64,000 bases of DNA. It comes from Bacteroidota bacterium. GTDB lineage: Bacteria; Bacteroidota; Bacteroidia; Bacteroidales; JAGONC01. The translations under genes and the position numbers were made by a program. The notes beneath the pieces are model-generated. The model was not told where the DNA came from. It did not search any database and saw nothing but the letters and a program-made list of their open reading frames with translations. The stretch spans positions 1 through 64,000 of the forward strand of contig JAKLFC010000006.1 in the NCBI GenBank assembly GCA_022711405.1, in the 5' to 3' direction. Of the stretch, positions 7,121 through 15,814 are shown in pieces. How positions within the stretch are numbered: the stretch's first letter is position 1; every line of letters starts with the position of its first letter.

Positions 7121-8653
7121 ACCCTCCCCCAGCATCTTCTTTATCTCATTCAGCTTCATCAGCGCCTCCACCGGCGTCAGGGTGTTGATGTCGGTCTTCA
7201 GGATCTCATCCCGTATCTGCTCCAGCAACGGATCGTTCAACTGTATGAAACTCAGCTGATACCCCCCCGCCTCCTGCTTCTCCCTCGTCGTCCCTCCTTT
7301 CGTCGAATCTCCTCGGGACAGGCTGCCTCCTGCTCTCGCCTTTTCTTTCCCTGCCAATTGCCTACTGCCTACTGCCAACTGCTTTTCGTCAACCGTCAAC
7401 CGCCTACCGCCAACCGCCTTTGCCTCCAACACCCGCAGCATCTCCTCCGCCCTCTCCAGCACGCTGGGCGGCATCCCGGCCATCTTCGCCACATGGATGC
7501 CGAAACTGTGCTCGCTGCCTCCCTCCTCCAACTTCCGAAGGAAAATGATCCGGTTATTGATCTCCTTGATCGAAATATGATAGTTTTTTATGCGCGGGTA
7601 ACGGGTGGCCATCTCATTCAGCTCATGGTAATGCGTGGCAAACAGGATCTTGGGATGGAACAGCGGATGCTCGTGAAGGAATTCGGCAATCGCCCAGGCA
7701 ATGGAGATGCCATCGTAGGTGCTGGTGCCGCGTCCGATCTCATCCAGCAGGATCAGGCTGCGGTTGGAGACATTGTTCAGGATGCTCGCCGTCTCATTCA
7801 TCTCTACCATGAACGTGGACTCGCCCGATGAAATATTATCCGAAGCTCCCACGCGGGTGAAGATCTTGTCCACCACGCCGATCCGCGCCGCATCGGCCGG
7901 CACGAACGAACCCATCTGCGCCATCAGCACGATCAGCGCGGTCTGGCGCAACAGGGCCGACTTGCCCGACATGTTGGGACCGGTCAGGATAATGATCTGC
8001 TGCGTTTCTGGATCCAGCATGACGTCGTTCGGGATATACCTTTCACCCGGGGGAAGCTGGTGCTCGATGACCGCATGACGGCCGCCGTGTATGTCCAGCT
8101 GATAACTGTCGTCCATCTCCGGCATGACATAATGGTACTTCCGGGCGATCATCGAGAAAGTCAGCAGGCAGTCAAGCCGCGCAATGAGCTTGGCGTTGAG
8201 TTGCACGGGTTCGATGTATTCGGCCAGGCTGGCCACCAGCGCTTCGAACAATTGCAGTTCCAGCTCAAGGCTCTTCTCCTCTGCCCCCAGGATCTTTTCT
8301 TCGTACTCCTTCAGCTCTTCGGTGATATAACGCTCGGAATTGACCAGGGTTTGTTTGCGCATCCAGTCGGCAGGGACCTTATCCTTATGCGTATTGGTCA
8401 CTTCAAGGTAATAGCCAAATACATTATTATATCCTATTTTCAGTGATGAGATCCCTGTCCTGGCGATCTCCCGCTGCTGGATCTGTACCAGGTAGTCTTT
8501 GCCACGGTGCATCAGGTTGCGGAGTTCGTCCAGTTCAGGGAAGACCCCGTCGTGCATCACGTTCCCTTTAGCGGCTAAAGCCGGTGGATCGGGATTCAGC
8601 TCCAGCCCTATCTTCTGCGTGATCAGGGGGCACGCGTTCAACTGTTCGCCCAT
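7118..8653 (-). CDS. mutS: MutS, C-terminal part (downstream of an in-frame stop)
   Basis: This is the clamp, ATPase and C-terminal part of the mismatch-recognition protein. It continues in the same frame as the upstream part after a TAG at 8657-8659. The ATG at 8653 is only the first Met past that stop (RMGEQLNAC...). Walker A is GPNMSGKS and Walker [17 protein letters not shown]. Between about residues 410 and 460 there is an unusual linker ([18 protein letters not shown]) encoded by a heptanucleotide repeat array. It is followed by the normal C-terminal segment [11 protein letters not shown] ... NEIKKML. Without the first half it cannot bind mismatches, so unless the stop is read through, suppressed or a sequencing error, the gene is inactive. 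Confidence 0.9.
   Translation of the reverse strand: MGEQLNACPLITQKIGLELNPDPPALAAKGNVMHDGVFPELDELRNLMHRGKDYLVQIQQREIARTGISSLKIGYNNVFGYYLEVTNTHKDKVPADWMRKQTLVNSERYITEELKEYEEKILGAEEKSLELELQLFEALVASLAEYIEPVQLNAKLIARLDCLLTFSMIARKYHYVMPEMDDSYQLDIHGGRHAVIEHQLPPGERYIPNDVMLDPETQQIIILTGPNMSGKSALLRQTALIVLMAQMGSFVPADAARIGVVDKIFTRVGASDNISSGESTFMVEMNETASILNNVSNRSLILLDEIGRGTSTYDGISIAWAIAEFLHEHPLFHPKILFATHYHELNEMATRYPRIKNYHISIKEINNRIIFLRKLEEGGSEHSFGIHVAKMAGMPPSVLERAEEMLRVLEAKAVGGRRLTVDEKQLAVGSRQLAGKEKARAGGSLSRGDSTKGGTTREKQEAGGYQLSFIQLNDPLLEQIRDEILKTDINTLTPVEALMKLNEIKKMLGEG
7351..7418 (-). repeat. Degenerate heptanucleotide array translated inside MutS
   Basis: On the plus strand the units run CTGCCAA, TTGCCTA, CTGCCTA, CTGCCAA, an irregular unit around CTTTTCG, then CGTCAAC twice, CGCCTAC, CGCCAAC. 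It is the same family as the array at 7079-7120. The minus-strand mutS frame stays open through it and gains a roughly 22-residue low-complexity linker between the ATPase domain and the C-terminal helices. Confidence 0.8.
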
Positions 8654-8656
8654 TCG

Positions 8657-8659
8657 CTA
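8657..8659 (-). other. mutS: In-frame TAG interrupting mutS
   Basis: On the minus strand the codons read CTG CCC TTT CTG TAG CGA ATG GGC GAA. Both flanks are in one frame and align to contiguous MutS sequence (... CLSSDLPFL stop RMGEQLNAC ...). A single C-to-T change from CAG (Gln) would create it. Other genes here, such as mutS2 and mraY, end in TAG, so TAG is a normal stop in this organism. Confidence 0.9.
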
Positions 8660-9829
8660 CAGAAAGGGCAGATCGGAGCTCAGGCAGGCTTTTTTCACCG
8701 GTTCGACGGCTTCCAGGGCCCGCTTCACCTGGAGGATCTCACGGGGACTGATACGTCCGACGGCCACCTTGGAGATCAGCCGTTCCATGTCGCCCATCAG
8801 CCGGATCTGCTGACTGAGCAAGTCCGCCAGATCCGTATGGGTCATCAGGTGTCCGACCACCTGGTGGCGCTCGACGATCGGTGCCTTTTCCTTCAGCGGA
8901 AGCAGGATCCACTTTTTCAGCAGCCGGGAGCCCATGGGGGAGATCGTATGGTCCATCACCTGCAGCAATGTGGCGGCGTGCTCATTGGGCGTGCTCACAA
9001 GTTCCAGGTTGCGAACGGTGAACTTATCAAGCCAGACATAACGATCTTCTTCCAGTCGTGATATCTTGCAGATATGCTGCACACGGTCGTGCTGCGTCTC
9101 GGCAAGGTAATGCAATATCGCGCCTGCGGCAATGATGCCCTGGGGGAGATCATCCACACCGAAGCCCTTGAGGGAGGTGGTGCCGAAGTGCTTCTGCAAA
9201 AGATCCTGTGTGAAATCAATGGTAAAGACCCAGTCATCGAATGTATTGATGTAAAATTTTTCGCCGAACAGGGTCCTGAAATGAGCCTGCATATTCTTTT
9301 GAAGCAACACCTCGCTGGGCCTGAAGGTCTGGATCAGCTTATCAATGTATTCAACCGAGCCCTGCGACAGGTAGAATTCTCCGGTGGAGACGTCAAGGAA
9401 TGCGATGCCTGTGATCTTCTCACCCAGGTGAATGCCAGCCAGGAAATTGTTCTCCCTGGTATCCAGTACTTTATCATTATAAGACACTCCGGGGGTGACC
9501 AGTTCCGTGACGCCACGTTTCACGATCTTCTTCGCCAGTTTGGGGTCCTCCAGCTGATCGCAGATCGCCACGCGCTGTCCGGCTTTCACCAGCCTGGGCA
9601 GGTAGGTATCCAGCGCATGATAGGGAAATCCTGCCAGCTCGATATAAGTTGCAGCGCCGTTGGCCCTTCGGGTGAGGACAATATCCAGCAATTTGGAGGT
9701 CAGGATCGCATCCTGCCCGAATGTCTCATAGAAGTCGCCCACCCGGAACAGCAGCAGGGCGTCGGGGTATTTGGACTTGATGGCGTTGTATTGCCTCATC
9801 AAGGGAGTGATGTCGGAGGATGTATCCAT
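8657..9829 (-). CDS. mutS: MutS, N-terminal part (mismatch-recognition and connector domains)
   Basis: This encodes the N-terminal ~390 residues of the DNA mismatch-repair ATPase. The start is set at 9829 (MDTSSDITPLMRQY). A longer frame to 9880 exists, but its extra 17 codons fall in a degenerate AAATTCC repeat. The mismatch-wedge Phe-x-Glu motif is present (FRVGDFYETFG), followed by connector and core residues up to KKACLSSDLPFL, where TAG interrupts the frame. MutS binds mismatches as a dimer and recruits MutL in post-replicative repair. Together the two parts make a ~903-codon gene, slightly long for the family because of the repeat-encoded linker. Apart from the stop both halves look intact, so the break is recent or artefactual. 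Confidence 0.9.
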   Translation of the reverse strand: MDTSSDITPLMRQYNAIKSKYPDALLLFRVGDFYETFGQDAILTSKLLDIVLTRRANGAATYIELAGFPYHALDTYLPRLVKAGQRVAICDQLEDPKLAKKIVKRGVTELVTPGVSYNDKVLDTRENNFLAGIHLGEKITGIAFLDVSTGEFYLSQGSVEYIDKLIQTFRPSEVLLQKNMQAHFRTLFGEKFYINTFDDWVFTIDFTQDLLQKHFGTTSLKGFGVDDLPQGIIAAGAILHYLAETQHDRVQHICKISRLEEDRYVWLDKFTVRNLELVSTPNEHAATLLQVMDHTISPMGSRLLKKWILLPLKEKAPIVERHQVVGHLMTHTDLADLLSQQIRLMGDMERLISKVAVGRISPREILQVKRALEAVEPVKKACLSSDLPFL

Positions 9830-9830
9830 T

Positions 9831-9896
9831 GAAAATTCCAAATCACAAGCACCAAATTCCAAACAAATCACAAAATACAAATTCCAAAATTACGCT
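9831..9896. repeat. Degenerate AAATTCC heptamer array upstream of mutS
   Basis: Units such as AATTCCA, AATCACA, AGCACCA and AATTCCA run on with roughly 7-bp spacing, starting 1 bp beyond the mutS start codon. The reverse-complement form GGAATTT recurs at 10020-10110 and 10260-10320. On the minus strand the array contains TAATTTTG, a perfect -7 box, so it may also supply the mutS promoter. Confidence 0.6.
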
Positions 9897-9940
9897 TTAA
9901 ATGGTTTCTTTTTTCCAATGTCTGGAATTTGTCCCGATAG

Positions 9941-10051
9941 GCTACAAGACTTGAACCGCTACGCGGTATGAATAATGAAAGATCAATTCCTGATTATTGC
10001 AATGCCTTTTCGTCGCCATGCATTGGAATTTGAATCCTGGAATTTGTTTGG
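9941..10051 (+). repeat. 111-bp direct repeat, copy 1
   Basis: Begins GCTACAAGACTTGAACCGCT and ends GGAATTTGTTTGG. It appears base-for-base identical to the copy 244 bp downstream. It contains the small hairpin CCGCTACGCGG. Confidence 0.9.
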
Positions 10052-10126
10052 ATTTTGGATATTGGAATTTGTTTGGGATTTGGATCATGGATTTTGGAAT
10101 TTCACTTCTTCCTGTACCCGCAAACT

Positions 10127-10173
10127 ACCCCACCCCAACCCCTCCCCTGAAGGGGAGGGGCCAGGGTGGGGTG
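10127..10173. repeat. Long C/G-rich palindrome
   Basis: The left arm (10128-10148) is C-rich and ends CCCCTCCCCT. The right arm (10151-10173) begins AGGGGAGGGG and returns to GGGTGGGG after a short mismatch. The loop is two bases. The form resembles dispersed palindromic (REP-like) elements. It lies between the two 111-bp repeats. Confidence 0.75.
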
Positions 10174-10184
10174 CATATCATTGA

Positions 10185-10295
10185 GCTACAAGACTTGAAC
10201 CGCTACGCGGTATGAATAATGAAAGATCAATTCCTGATTATTGCAATGCCTTTTCGTCGCCATGCATTGGAATTTGAATCCTGGAATTTGTTTGG
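10185..10295 (+). repeat. 111-bp direct repeat, copy 2
   Basis: Second copy of the block at 9941, offset exactly 244 bp. Identity ends at 10296, where the GGAATTT-type heptamers diverge. Confidence 0.9.
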
Positions 10296-10337
10296 GATTT
10301 GGGTCATGGAATTTGGAATTTGCGCCGCACTAAAACT

Positions 10338-10345
10338 TACCTTTG
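10338..10345 (+). promoter_or_regulatory. -7 box upstream of the SpoU methyltransferase gene
   Basis: TACCTTTG matches TAnnTTTG fully and lies 16 bp before the GTG start. Two TTTG motifs lie 15 and 22 bp upstream, inside the repeat island, so the -33 assignment is uncertain. Confidence 0.5.
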
Positions 10346-10360
10346 TAAAAAAGCCAGGCA

Positions 10361-10894
10361 GTGCGTAAAACAAAGAATGAAGAGCTGGAACGATTATCAA
10401 TCGGAGAGTACAAAAAAGCATCAAAGCTCCCCGTCGTCATCGTGCTGGACAATGTGCGGAGTACCCACAACGTGGGTTCCGTCTTCCGCACTGCGGATGC
10501 CTTCCGCATTGAAAGGATCATCCTGTGCGGCATCACGGCGACACCACCCCAGAGGGATATCTACAAAACGGCACTGGGAGCCACCGAGAGCGTGGACTGG
10601 GTCTACAGGGAAAGTACGGCAGATGCCGTCGGAGAACTGAAGGGAGAAGGTTACCGGGTCATCGCGGTGGAGCAGGCCGACGAGAGCATTTGCCTCGAAG
10701 ATTTTATGCCGGATCCGTCCGGTCGGCTGGCGCTGATCTTCGGACATGAGGTCGCAGGCGTACAGGAAGAGGTTATGGCACTGGTCGACGGATGTATTGA
10801 GATCCCACAGGCTGGAACCAAACATTCCCTGAACATATCTGTCACGGCCGGAATAGTGCTCTGGGAGATTTACGGCAAACTTTCGAAAAAATAA
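10361..10894 (+). CDS. SpoU/TrmH-family RNA 2'-O-ribose methyltransferase
   Basis: A 177-aa SPOUT-class methyltransferase starting with GTG (VRKTKNEELERL...). It shows the three SpoU motifs: motif 1 LDNVRSTHNVGSVFRTADAF with the catalytic-type Arg and Asn, motif 2 LALIFGHEVAGV, and motif 3 IPQAGTKHSLNISVTAGIVL, which forms the AdoMet-binding knot. The family methylates ribose 2'-OH in tRNA or rRNA; the target base cannot be told, and the protein lacks the N-terminal L30e-like domain of RlmB. It stands alone, downstream of the repeat island and 45 bp before an OmpA/TPR gene with the same orientation. Confidence 0.9.
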   Translation: MRKTKNEELERLSIGEYKKASKLPVVIVLDNVRSTHNVGSVFRTADAFRIERIILCGITATPPQRDIYKTALGATESVDWVYRESTADAVGELKGEGYRVIAVEQADESICLEDFMPDPSGRLALIFGHEVAGVQEEVMALVDGCIEIPQAGTKHSLNISVTAGIVLWEIYGKLSKK

Positions 10895-10896
10895 CC

Positions 10897-10904
10897 TACC
10901 TTCG
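10897..10904 (+). promoter_or_regulatory. Possible -7 box (TACCTTCG) upstream of the OmpA/TPR gene
   Basis: TACCTTCG is a one-base variant of TAnnTTTG, 35 bp before the ATG at 10940 and just after the SpoU stop. The same variant type (TACTTTCG) occurs before the membrane-protein gene at 61739. Confidence 0.3.
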
Positions 10905-10939
10905 TCCAATTATTCCAATCATACCAACTCTTTATCATC

Positions 10940-12313
10940 ATGCGGTTTCATCTGTTCTATCTGGCCGTATGGCTGTTCATTTCAGTACCCATCTCCGCGC
11001 AGACGGAGAAAGGGATCGATACAGCTGCTATCCACAAAGAATTTGTGCAACGATACATCATTCACGATGAGCACATCATCCTCGCCTCACAGCCTTATGA
11101 GGGACGTCTGCAGGAAAGCAGGATGGCCAACCTTTTTTTTGAAAAGGATGATGATCATATTGACCCTGATCTTCCGACTAACCGTATTCCTCTGGTCAGG
11201 GAGCATCTTGACCTGCTCTTTCAACCCATAAAGATAGGCTGGGAAATGGATACGGTGGTGGTCACAGCCTATGCCTCTCCCGAAGGAGACATTGCATACA
11301 ACCACACCCTCTCGGAAAAGCGGGCCAAGGCAGGGGTCAACTATGTCAGGGAGACTCTACGTGAACTGGGAGCAGGTAAACCGTCCTGTGTGATCCTGAC
11401 AGAAATCGGGGGAGAGGACTGGGAAGGGCTGGCAAAGATCCTCAGGGCTTCGGATCTGGAGGGGAAGGATGAGATCGTAAAAATCATCGAAGATCAAAAT
11501 ACCGAAAATGATAAAGAGCTGGAAGATCTTCTCATGATACCACAGCTTTCAGGTACGTTAAAAGAAAACCTCCTTCCTTTGCTCCGGAGGATCAGTATCC
11601 GGATTCACTACAGAGAACCCTTCAAGACCGACCAGGAACTTCTGGAAATGGCGCTGGTTCACCCTGAGGAACTGCGGTTCAGTCAGCTCATGTACGCAGT
11701 AACGCTGACCGAAAGCAATGAAGAACGGTTGAAAATATGCCAGGGAGCCTGCCGATATTATCCCGAAGAATGGAAAGCTCATAACAATGCTGCCTGTATC
11801 TACCTTGGGATGCAACAGCCAGAAAAAGCGATGGTCTACCTGAACCAGGCCAGCAATCTTTTTCCCCGGAACGGCGTCATTTTAAATAACATGGGAGCCG
11901 CCTCGCTCATGCTGAATCATCCCGGCAAAGCGCTCACGTACCTGGAACTGGCGGAAAAAGAAGGTGTAGATGTAGCCTATAACTACGGGATCGGTTACCT
12001 TCTTGAGGGAATGTACGAGAAGGCAAGCCTTGCCATGGAAATCCATCCCTGCCATACCAATTCAGGCCTTGCAGCCATGATGGCCGGCCAGCTGCCGAAA
12101 GCCGCTGAACGATTCGCCTGTGCCCCTCCAACAGCAACGAATCATTACCTGGCAGCTGTCTGCGAAGCAAGATCCGGGAATGAAGCGGCCCTGAGGAAAC
12201 ATCTGGAGGAGGCTATTAAGATGGATATCAACATGATAAACAATATCAGGAACGAAAATGAATTTTCACCGTATAAAGCTTCAGCATGGTTTCAGCAAAT
12301 GATCTCCCGATAA
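10940..12313 (+). CDS. Exported OmpA-like/TPR protein, paralogue of the next gene
   Basis: A 457-aa protein with a signal peptide (FYLAVWLFISVPISA|Q). Around residues 100-145 it has an OmpA-C-like segment (VVTAYASPEGDIAYNHTLSE, then KRAKAGVNYVR), the peptidoglycan-contacting fold. From ~245 to the end TPR helices follow (WKAHNNAACIYLGMQQPEKA, NGVILNNMGAASLMLNHPGK). It resembles the C-terminal half of the protein at 12513 without the beta-barrel. It probably acts in the periplasm or at the inner face of the outer membrane, tethering envelope and wall. The tandem position points to duplication followed by loss of the barrel. Confidence 0.75.
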   Translation: MRFHLFYLAVWLFISVPISAQTEKGIDTAAIHKEFVQRYIIHDEHIILASQPYEGRLQESRMANLFFEKDDDHIDPDLPTNRIPLVREHLDLLFQPIKIGWEMDTVVVTAYASPEGDIAYNHTLSEKRAKAGVNYVRETLRELGAGKPSCVILTEIGGEDWEGLAKILRASDLEGKDEIVKIIEDQNTENDKELEDLLMIPQLSGTLKENLLPLLRRISIRIHYREPFKTDQELLEMALVHPEELRFSQLMYAVTLTESNEERLKICQGACRYYPEEWKAHNNAACIYLGMQQPEKAMVYLNQASNLFPRNGVILNNMGAASLMLNHPGKALTYLELAEKEGVDVAYNYGIGYLLEGMYEKASLAMEIHPCHTNSGLAAMMAGQLPKAAERFACAPPTATNHYLAAVCEARSGNEAALRKHLEEAIKMDINMINNIRNENEFSPYKASAWFQQMISR

Positions 12314-12455
12314 GATCAAACGGAGTCGCCGGTAGGTTTATTGGAATATGATCCTTGTAGAACAGTTTTCAGCAATTATAAATAAAAAATTTGCGTTTGG
12401 GTTATTTATTCTCTAATTTTGAGCCAAATTTTTCGCCTTGGTTCATTAATCTTCA

Positions 12456-12463
12456 TATCTTTG
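12456..12463 (+). promoter_or_regulatory. -7 box (TATCTTTG) of the outer-membrane OmpA/TPR gene
   Basis: TATCTTTG matches the Bacteroidetes -7 consensus. A TTG lies 15 bp upstream at 12438, shorter than the usual 19-21. It leaves a leader of about 45 nt before the ATG at 12513. Confidence 0.6.
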
Positions 12464-12512
12464 TTTTTTATTGCAGGAAATAAGTATAAAATATCACTAA
12501 AATCATGAGCAT

Positions 12513-15092
12513 ATGAAAAAATTAGTACTCTTATCACAAGTAGGGGTGTTGACCCTTTTGTTTTTAGGAATTCCCTTCCTGAACCCTGCCCAGGAAACAA
12601 AGGAGCCAAAGCAGGAGAAGGAAAAGAAAACCACTTCATTTGATCCTTACTGGTTCCTGAATATCAATGGTGGATTGTTGCTGTATCACGGTGATATTGC
12701 ATCACCTGATGATAAGGGTGCTGTATTCCCGAATACGGACGACTGGAATCTGGGATATGGCCTGGGAGTAGGGTATCAGATTGGCTCTGCATTTGGTTTG
12801 CGTTTGCATTACCAGGGAGGCAAGCTTGAAGGAACAAAAGCCGACGATGACGTGATCCGGTTCTCAGACAATTACTACAACTGGCATTTTGAAACGAAAA
12901 GCTTTCATAATCCCAGGCTGACCGGAGTGTTGAATCTATCCAACCTCATCGGTGGCTATAATCCTGACAGGTTCATCAATTTCAACCTCATCGGAGGTAT
13001 CGGACTGGTGATGTCAAAGGGTGAACTTCACAGTACGGAAGGCAATGAACCTGAGATCACGATGGCATACCTTGAAGGCGTGCTCGACGAGAATGAGATC
13101 AAATGGATCGGGGATGACCTGAAAACACCCGACAACAGGACGACCTACAACATCCCTGTGGGGATTGGGATCGACTTCCGGCTGGCCCCAAAGCTGGACC
13201 TCAACCTGGAAAGCACCTTCAGCTTTTCCGGATCGGATGAGATCGACAATTTCGTGGACGATGCCATGCCGGTTAAGAACGATATGTTCAGCTACACTTC
13301 TCTGGGTCTGACCTATAAACTCATCTCCAGCGGCAATCTGAACAAGATGGCTGAAAACTATGGCCTGGTCAAGTATGAGGTCATTCCTGACCCGCTGGTC
13401 AACACATGCACCGATATTCCGGTGACCATCAAGGGAACCTTCCCGGAAAAATATTTCAACAAGAAAGCGGTCATGCAGTTCGCACCTGTCCTGAAATGGG
13501 ACGGCGGTTCCTACGCACTTGACCCGATCTATCTGCAGGGCGAGAACGTGGTGGGCGACGGCAAGGTCATCCCCTATGAAGAAGGTGGCAGCTTTACCTA
13601 CAACACCACGATTCCCTACCAGGAAGGCATGGAAGGATCCGAACTGGTGGTGGATCCCGTGGCATACCTCGTAAAGACTACCTATGAACCAGCCACCCGC
13701 GAAGTCATCATGACCGACTATAAATATGTGGTCATGCCCGAGCGTAAGATCGCCGACGGTACGATCATGCCCAAGAAGGTTGTTCACGACGAACAGCTGC
13801 TGTACGCTGATAAGGAAACCTATACGAAACTGGGTCTCGATCCGAGCGAATTCTATGAAGGACAGACCTATTCAAGCAAAGAGGCTACTATTTGGTTCAT
13901 CGTCGACAGATGGGATCTGAACTGGAACATGGCCCTGAACAAGAATGAAGCTGCCAAGGCAAAGCTGGATGAGTTCAAGCAGTTCCTGGCCTCCGGCCCC
14001 AGGATCAGAAACATTGAGATCGATGCATGGGCCTCACCCGAAGGGGAAGAAAGCCATAACGAAGATCTTTCACAGAACCGTGCAAAAACTGGCCATAACT
14101 ACCTGATCGACTTCTACAAAAAGATGGCAAAGGACAAGAAATCAACCGTCAAGCTGGATGCCACCAAGGACATCAAGTTCGATATCCGCGCTCACGGTGA
14201 AGATTGGGACGGTTTTGTCAAAGCTGTGGAAGCCTCCGGCCTGAAAGACAAGAACGTGATCCTGAATGTGGTCAAGTCGCAGCCCAATGTTGCCAGGCGC
14301 GAACAGGAAATCAAGAACATGGCGCTGGTCTACAAGGAAATCGAAGAAGACATCCTGCCTCCGCTGCGCAGAACCCATATGAAAGCATGGGTCTATGATC
14401 CGTTCAAAACCGACGCAGAAATACTGAATTTTGGTAAAACCGATCCATCAAAGCTCACACAGAAAGAACTTCTTTATGCAGCGACGCTGACCAATGATCT
14501 GGCAGAGAAAGAAGCGATCCTGAAGAAATATATCGAGCTTTATCCGAACGACTGCAAGGGATATAACAACCTGGCATGGGTGTACCTGAAGCAGGACAAA
14601 CTGGACGATGCCAAGAAACTGCTAGAAAAAGCGGAAGGCTTATGCCCAAACAATCCTGTTGTGCTGAATAACTTCGGTGCCTATTATTCAAAGATCGGTG
14701 ACTACACCATGGCCGAAACCTATTACACCAAAGCCAAACAGTATGGCGCCCCGGTAGGTTACAACATGGGAATCATTCAGACGGCCCAGTGCAAATACGA
14801 TCAGGCACTGACATCCTTCGCAGGCTCAAAGTGCACGTACAACATCGCACTGGCCAAATTCCAGAAAGGTGATTACAAGGGTGCAGAAAATGAACTGAAC
14901 TGTGCCGAAGCCAGCACAAAGGTTGACTATATGAAAGCGGTCATTGGTGCACGCACCGATAATGCCCAGATGGTCATCGAAAACCTCACCAAGGCAGTGA
15001 AGGCCAGTGAAAAATGCAAGATAGCTGCCGGAGCTGACCGTGAATTTGTCAAGTACTGGGATGATCCTAACTTCCAGGCGCTGATAAAATAA
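12513..15092 (+). CDS. Outer-membrane beta-barrel protein with OmpA-like and TPR domains
   Basis: An 859-aa protein. Signal peptide to about residue 30, a charged linker, then an 8-strand-like barrel (~45-270, alternating strands such as WNLGYGLGVGYQIGSAFGLR, ending in FSYTSLGLTYKLI). A central region of unknown fold (~285-470) follows. The OmpA-like domain is near 497-535 (IDAWASPEGEESHNEDLSQ, NRAKTGHNYL) and TPR repeats run from ~640 to the end. It likely links outer membrane and peptidoglycan, with TPRs for periplasmic protein contacts. It has its own -7 box and ends in a strong terminator, so it appears monocistronic. The gene at 10940 is a shorter paralogue. Confidence 0.8.
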   Translation: MKKLVLLSQVGVLTLLFLGIPFLNPAQETKEPKQEKEKKTTSFDPYWFLNINGGLLLYHGDIASPDDKGAVFPNTDDWNLGYGLGVGYQIGSAFGLRLHYQGGKLEGTKADDDVIRFSDNYYNWHFETKSFHNPRLTGVLNLSNLIGGYNPDRFINFNLIGGIGLVMSKGELHSTEGNEPEITMAYLEGVLDENEIKWIGDDLKTPDNRTTYNIPVGIGIDFRLAPKLDLNLESTFSFSGSDEIDNFVDDAMPVKNDMFSYTSLGLTYKLISSGNLNKMAENYGLVKYEVIPDPLVNTCTDIPVTIKGTFPEKYFNKKAVMQFAPVLKWDGGSYALDPIYLQGENVVGDGKVIPYEEGGSFTYNTTIPYQEGMEGSELVVDPVAYLVKTTYEPATREVIMTDYKYVVMPERKIADGTIMPKKVVHDEQLLYADKETYTKLGLDPSEFYEGQTYSSKEATIWFIVDRWDLNWNMALNKNEAAKAKLDEFKQFLASGPRIRNIEIDAWASPEGEESHNEDLSQNRAKTGHNYLIDFYKKMAKDKKSTVKLDATKDIKFDIRAHGEDWDGFVKAVEASGLKDKNVILNVVKSQPNVARREQEIKNMALVYKEIEEDILPPLRRTHMKAWVYDPFKTDAEILNFGKTDPSKLTQKELLYAATLTNDLAEKEAILKKYIELYPNDCKGYNNLAWVYLKQDKLDDAKKLLEKAEGLCPNNPVVLNNFGAYYSKIGDYTMAETYYTKAKQYGAPVGYNMGIIQTAQCKYDQALTSFAGSKCTYNIALAKFQKGDYKGAENELNCAEASTKVDYMKAVIGARTDNAQMVIENLTKAVKASEKCKIAAGADREFVKYWDDPNFQALIK

Positions 15093-15125
15093 CAGGACAG
15101 GATCCGAAGAGCCCAACGGCTCAAA

Positions 15126-15169
15126 AACGGGAGCACAGGGATATATACCCGGTGTTCCCGTTTTTTTTT
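15126..15169. terminator. Bidirectional intrinsic terminator
   Basis: CGGGAGCACAGGG and CCCGGTGTTCCCG form a 13-bp stem (one mismatch, one G-U) around ATATATA, followed by nine T on the plus strand and flanked by A on the left. It ends the 12513 gene and overlaps the last codon of the convergent kinase gene. Confidence 0.85.
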
Positions 15170-15800
15170 ACAGGACGATCCTGGTGATGCCTTTTGGGTA
15201 TTCCTGTGATATCACATCCAGCAACCGGTCATAATCTTCCCTGAGGCTCACAAAATCGATGAAGTTCGTATCCACGACCAGGATACGTAATTCGGGGTGC
15301 TGGTGGAAAAATCCGAAATAGTTCTCCTGGATGCCCTCCAGGTAGGCTGGCTGGATATCCTGCTCATATCCCCTGCCCCTGAGGCGAATGTTCTGAAGCA
15401 GTTTCTCCACATCCACATGCAGGTAGATGAGCAGTTCAGGCCTGGGAAGGAACGAGGCCATCAGGTCGAAGAGCCGCTTGAACAGCATAAGCTCATCATC
15501 GCGGATAGTGCGCTGTGCAAAGATGAAAGACTTGTAAATGACATAATCCGATACGGTCAGGGAGGTGAACAGCTCCTGTTGCGGCAGCTGGTCCTTCAGC
15601 TGCTGAAAACGGGAGGCCAGGAAGGACAGCTCCAGCGGGAATGCATACTTCATGGGATCCTGGTAAAATTTCGGCAGGAAGGGATTATCCTCAAACTGCT
15701 CCAGGATCAGCCGTGCATTGAACTGTGCTGCCAGCCGCTGTGCGAGGGAAGTCTTCCCCGCTCCAATATTTCCCTCGATCGAGATATAATTGTATCTCAT
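15168..15800 (-). CDS. Deoxynucleoside kinase
   Basis: A 210-aa member of the dNK/thymidine-kinase-2-like family. The P-loop GNIGAGKTSL is at residues 10-19. The substrate-site segment EQFEDNPFLPKFYQDP is typical of the deoxyadenosine/deoxyguanosine kinase branch, as is the LID-region Arg cluster (NIRLRGRGYEQDI). It phosphorylates deoxynucleosides in the cytosolic salvage pathway; base specificity is not decided by the motifs. It follows folK by 14 bp on the same strand, an arrangement I associate with Bacteroidetes. Confidence 0.88.
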   Translation of the reverse strand: MRYNYISIEGNIGAGKTSLAQRLAAQFNARLILEQFEDNPFLPKFYQDPMKYAFPLELSFLASRFQQLKDQLPQQELFTSLTVSDYVIYKSFIFAQRTIRDDELMLFKRLFDLMASFLPRPELLIYLHVDVEKLLQNIRLRGRGYEQDIQPAYLEGIQENYFGFFHQHPELRILVVDTNFIDFVSLREDYDRLLDVISQEYPKGITRIVL

Positions 15801-15814
15801 CCAGCTATCGTCTT

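Larger units (their letters stand above)
9897..10337. other. Gene-free repeat island between mutS and the SpoU gene
   Basis: Together with the array at 9831 this is about 500 bp without a credible gene. It consists of a duplicated 111-bp block (9941-10051 and 10185-10295), GGAATTT-type degenerate heptamers, and a long C/G palindrome (10127-10173). The short open frames here change composition with the repeats and are not supported as genes. Confidence 0.7.

Noticed and set aside
8657..8659. TAG as a recoded sense codon
   Set aside because: Several intact genes in the window, for example mutS2 and mraY, terminate with TAG, and no suppressor tRNA is seen.
9074..9832. 252-codon plus-strand frame opposite mutS
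   Set aside because: It mirrors the real gene in composition and shows no recognisable domain; a shadow of mutS.
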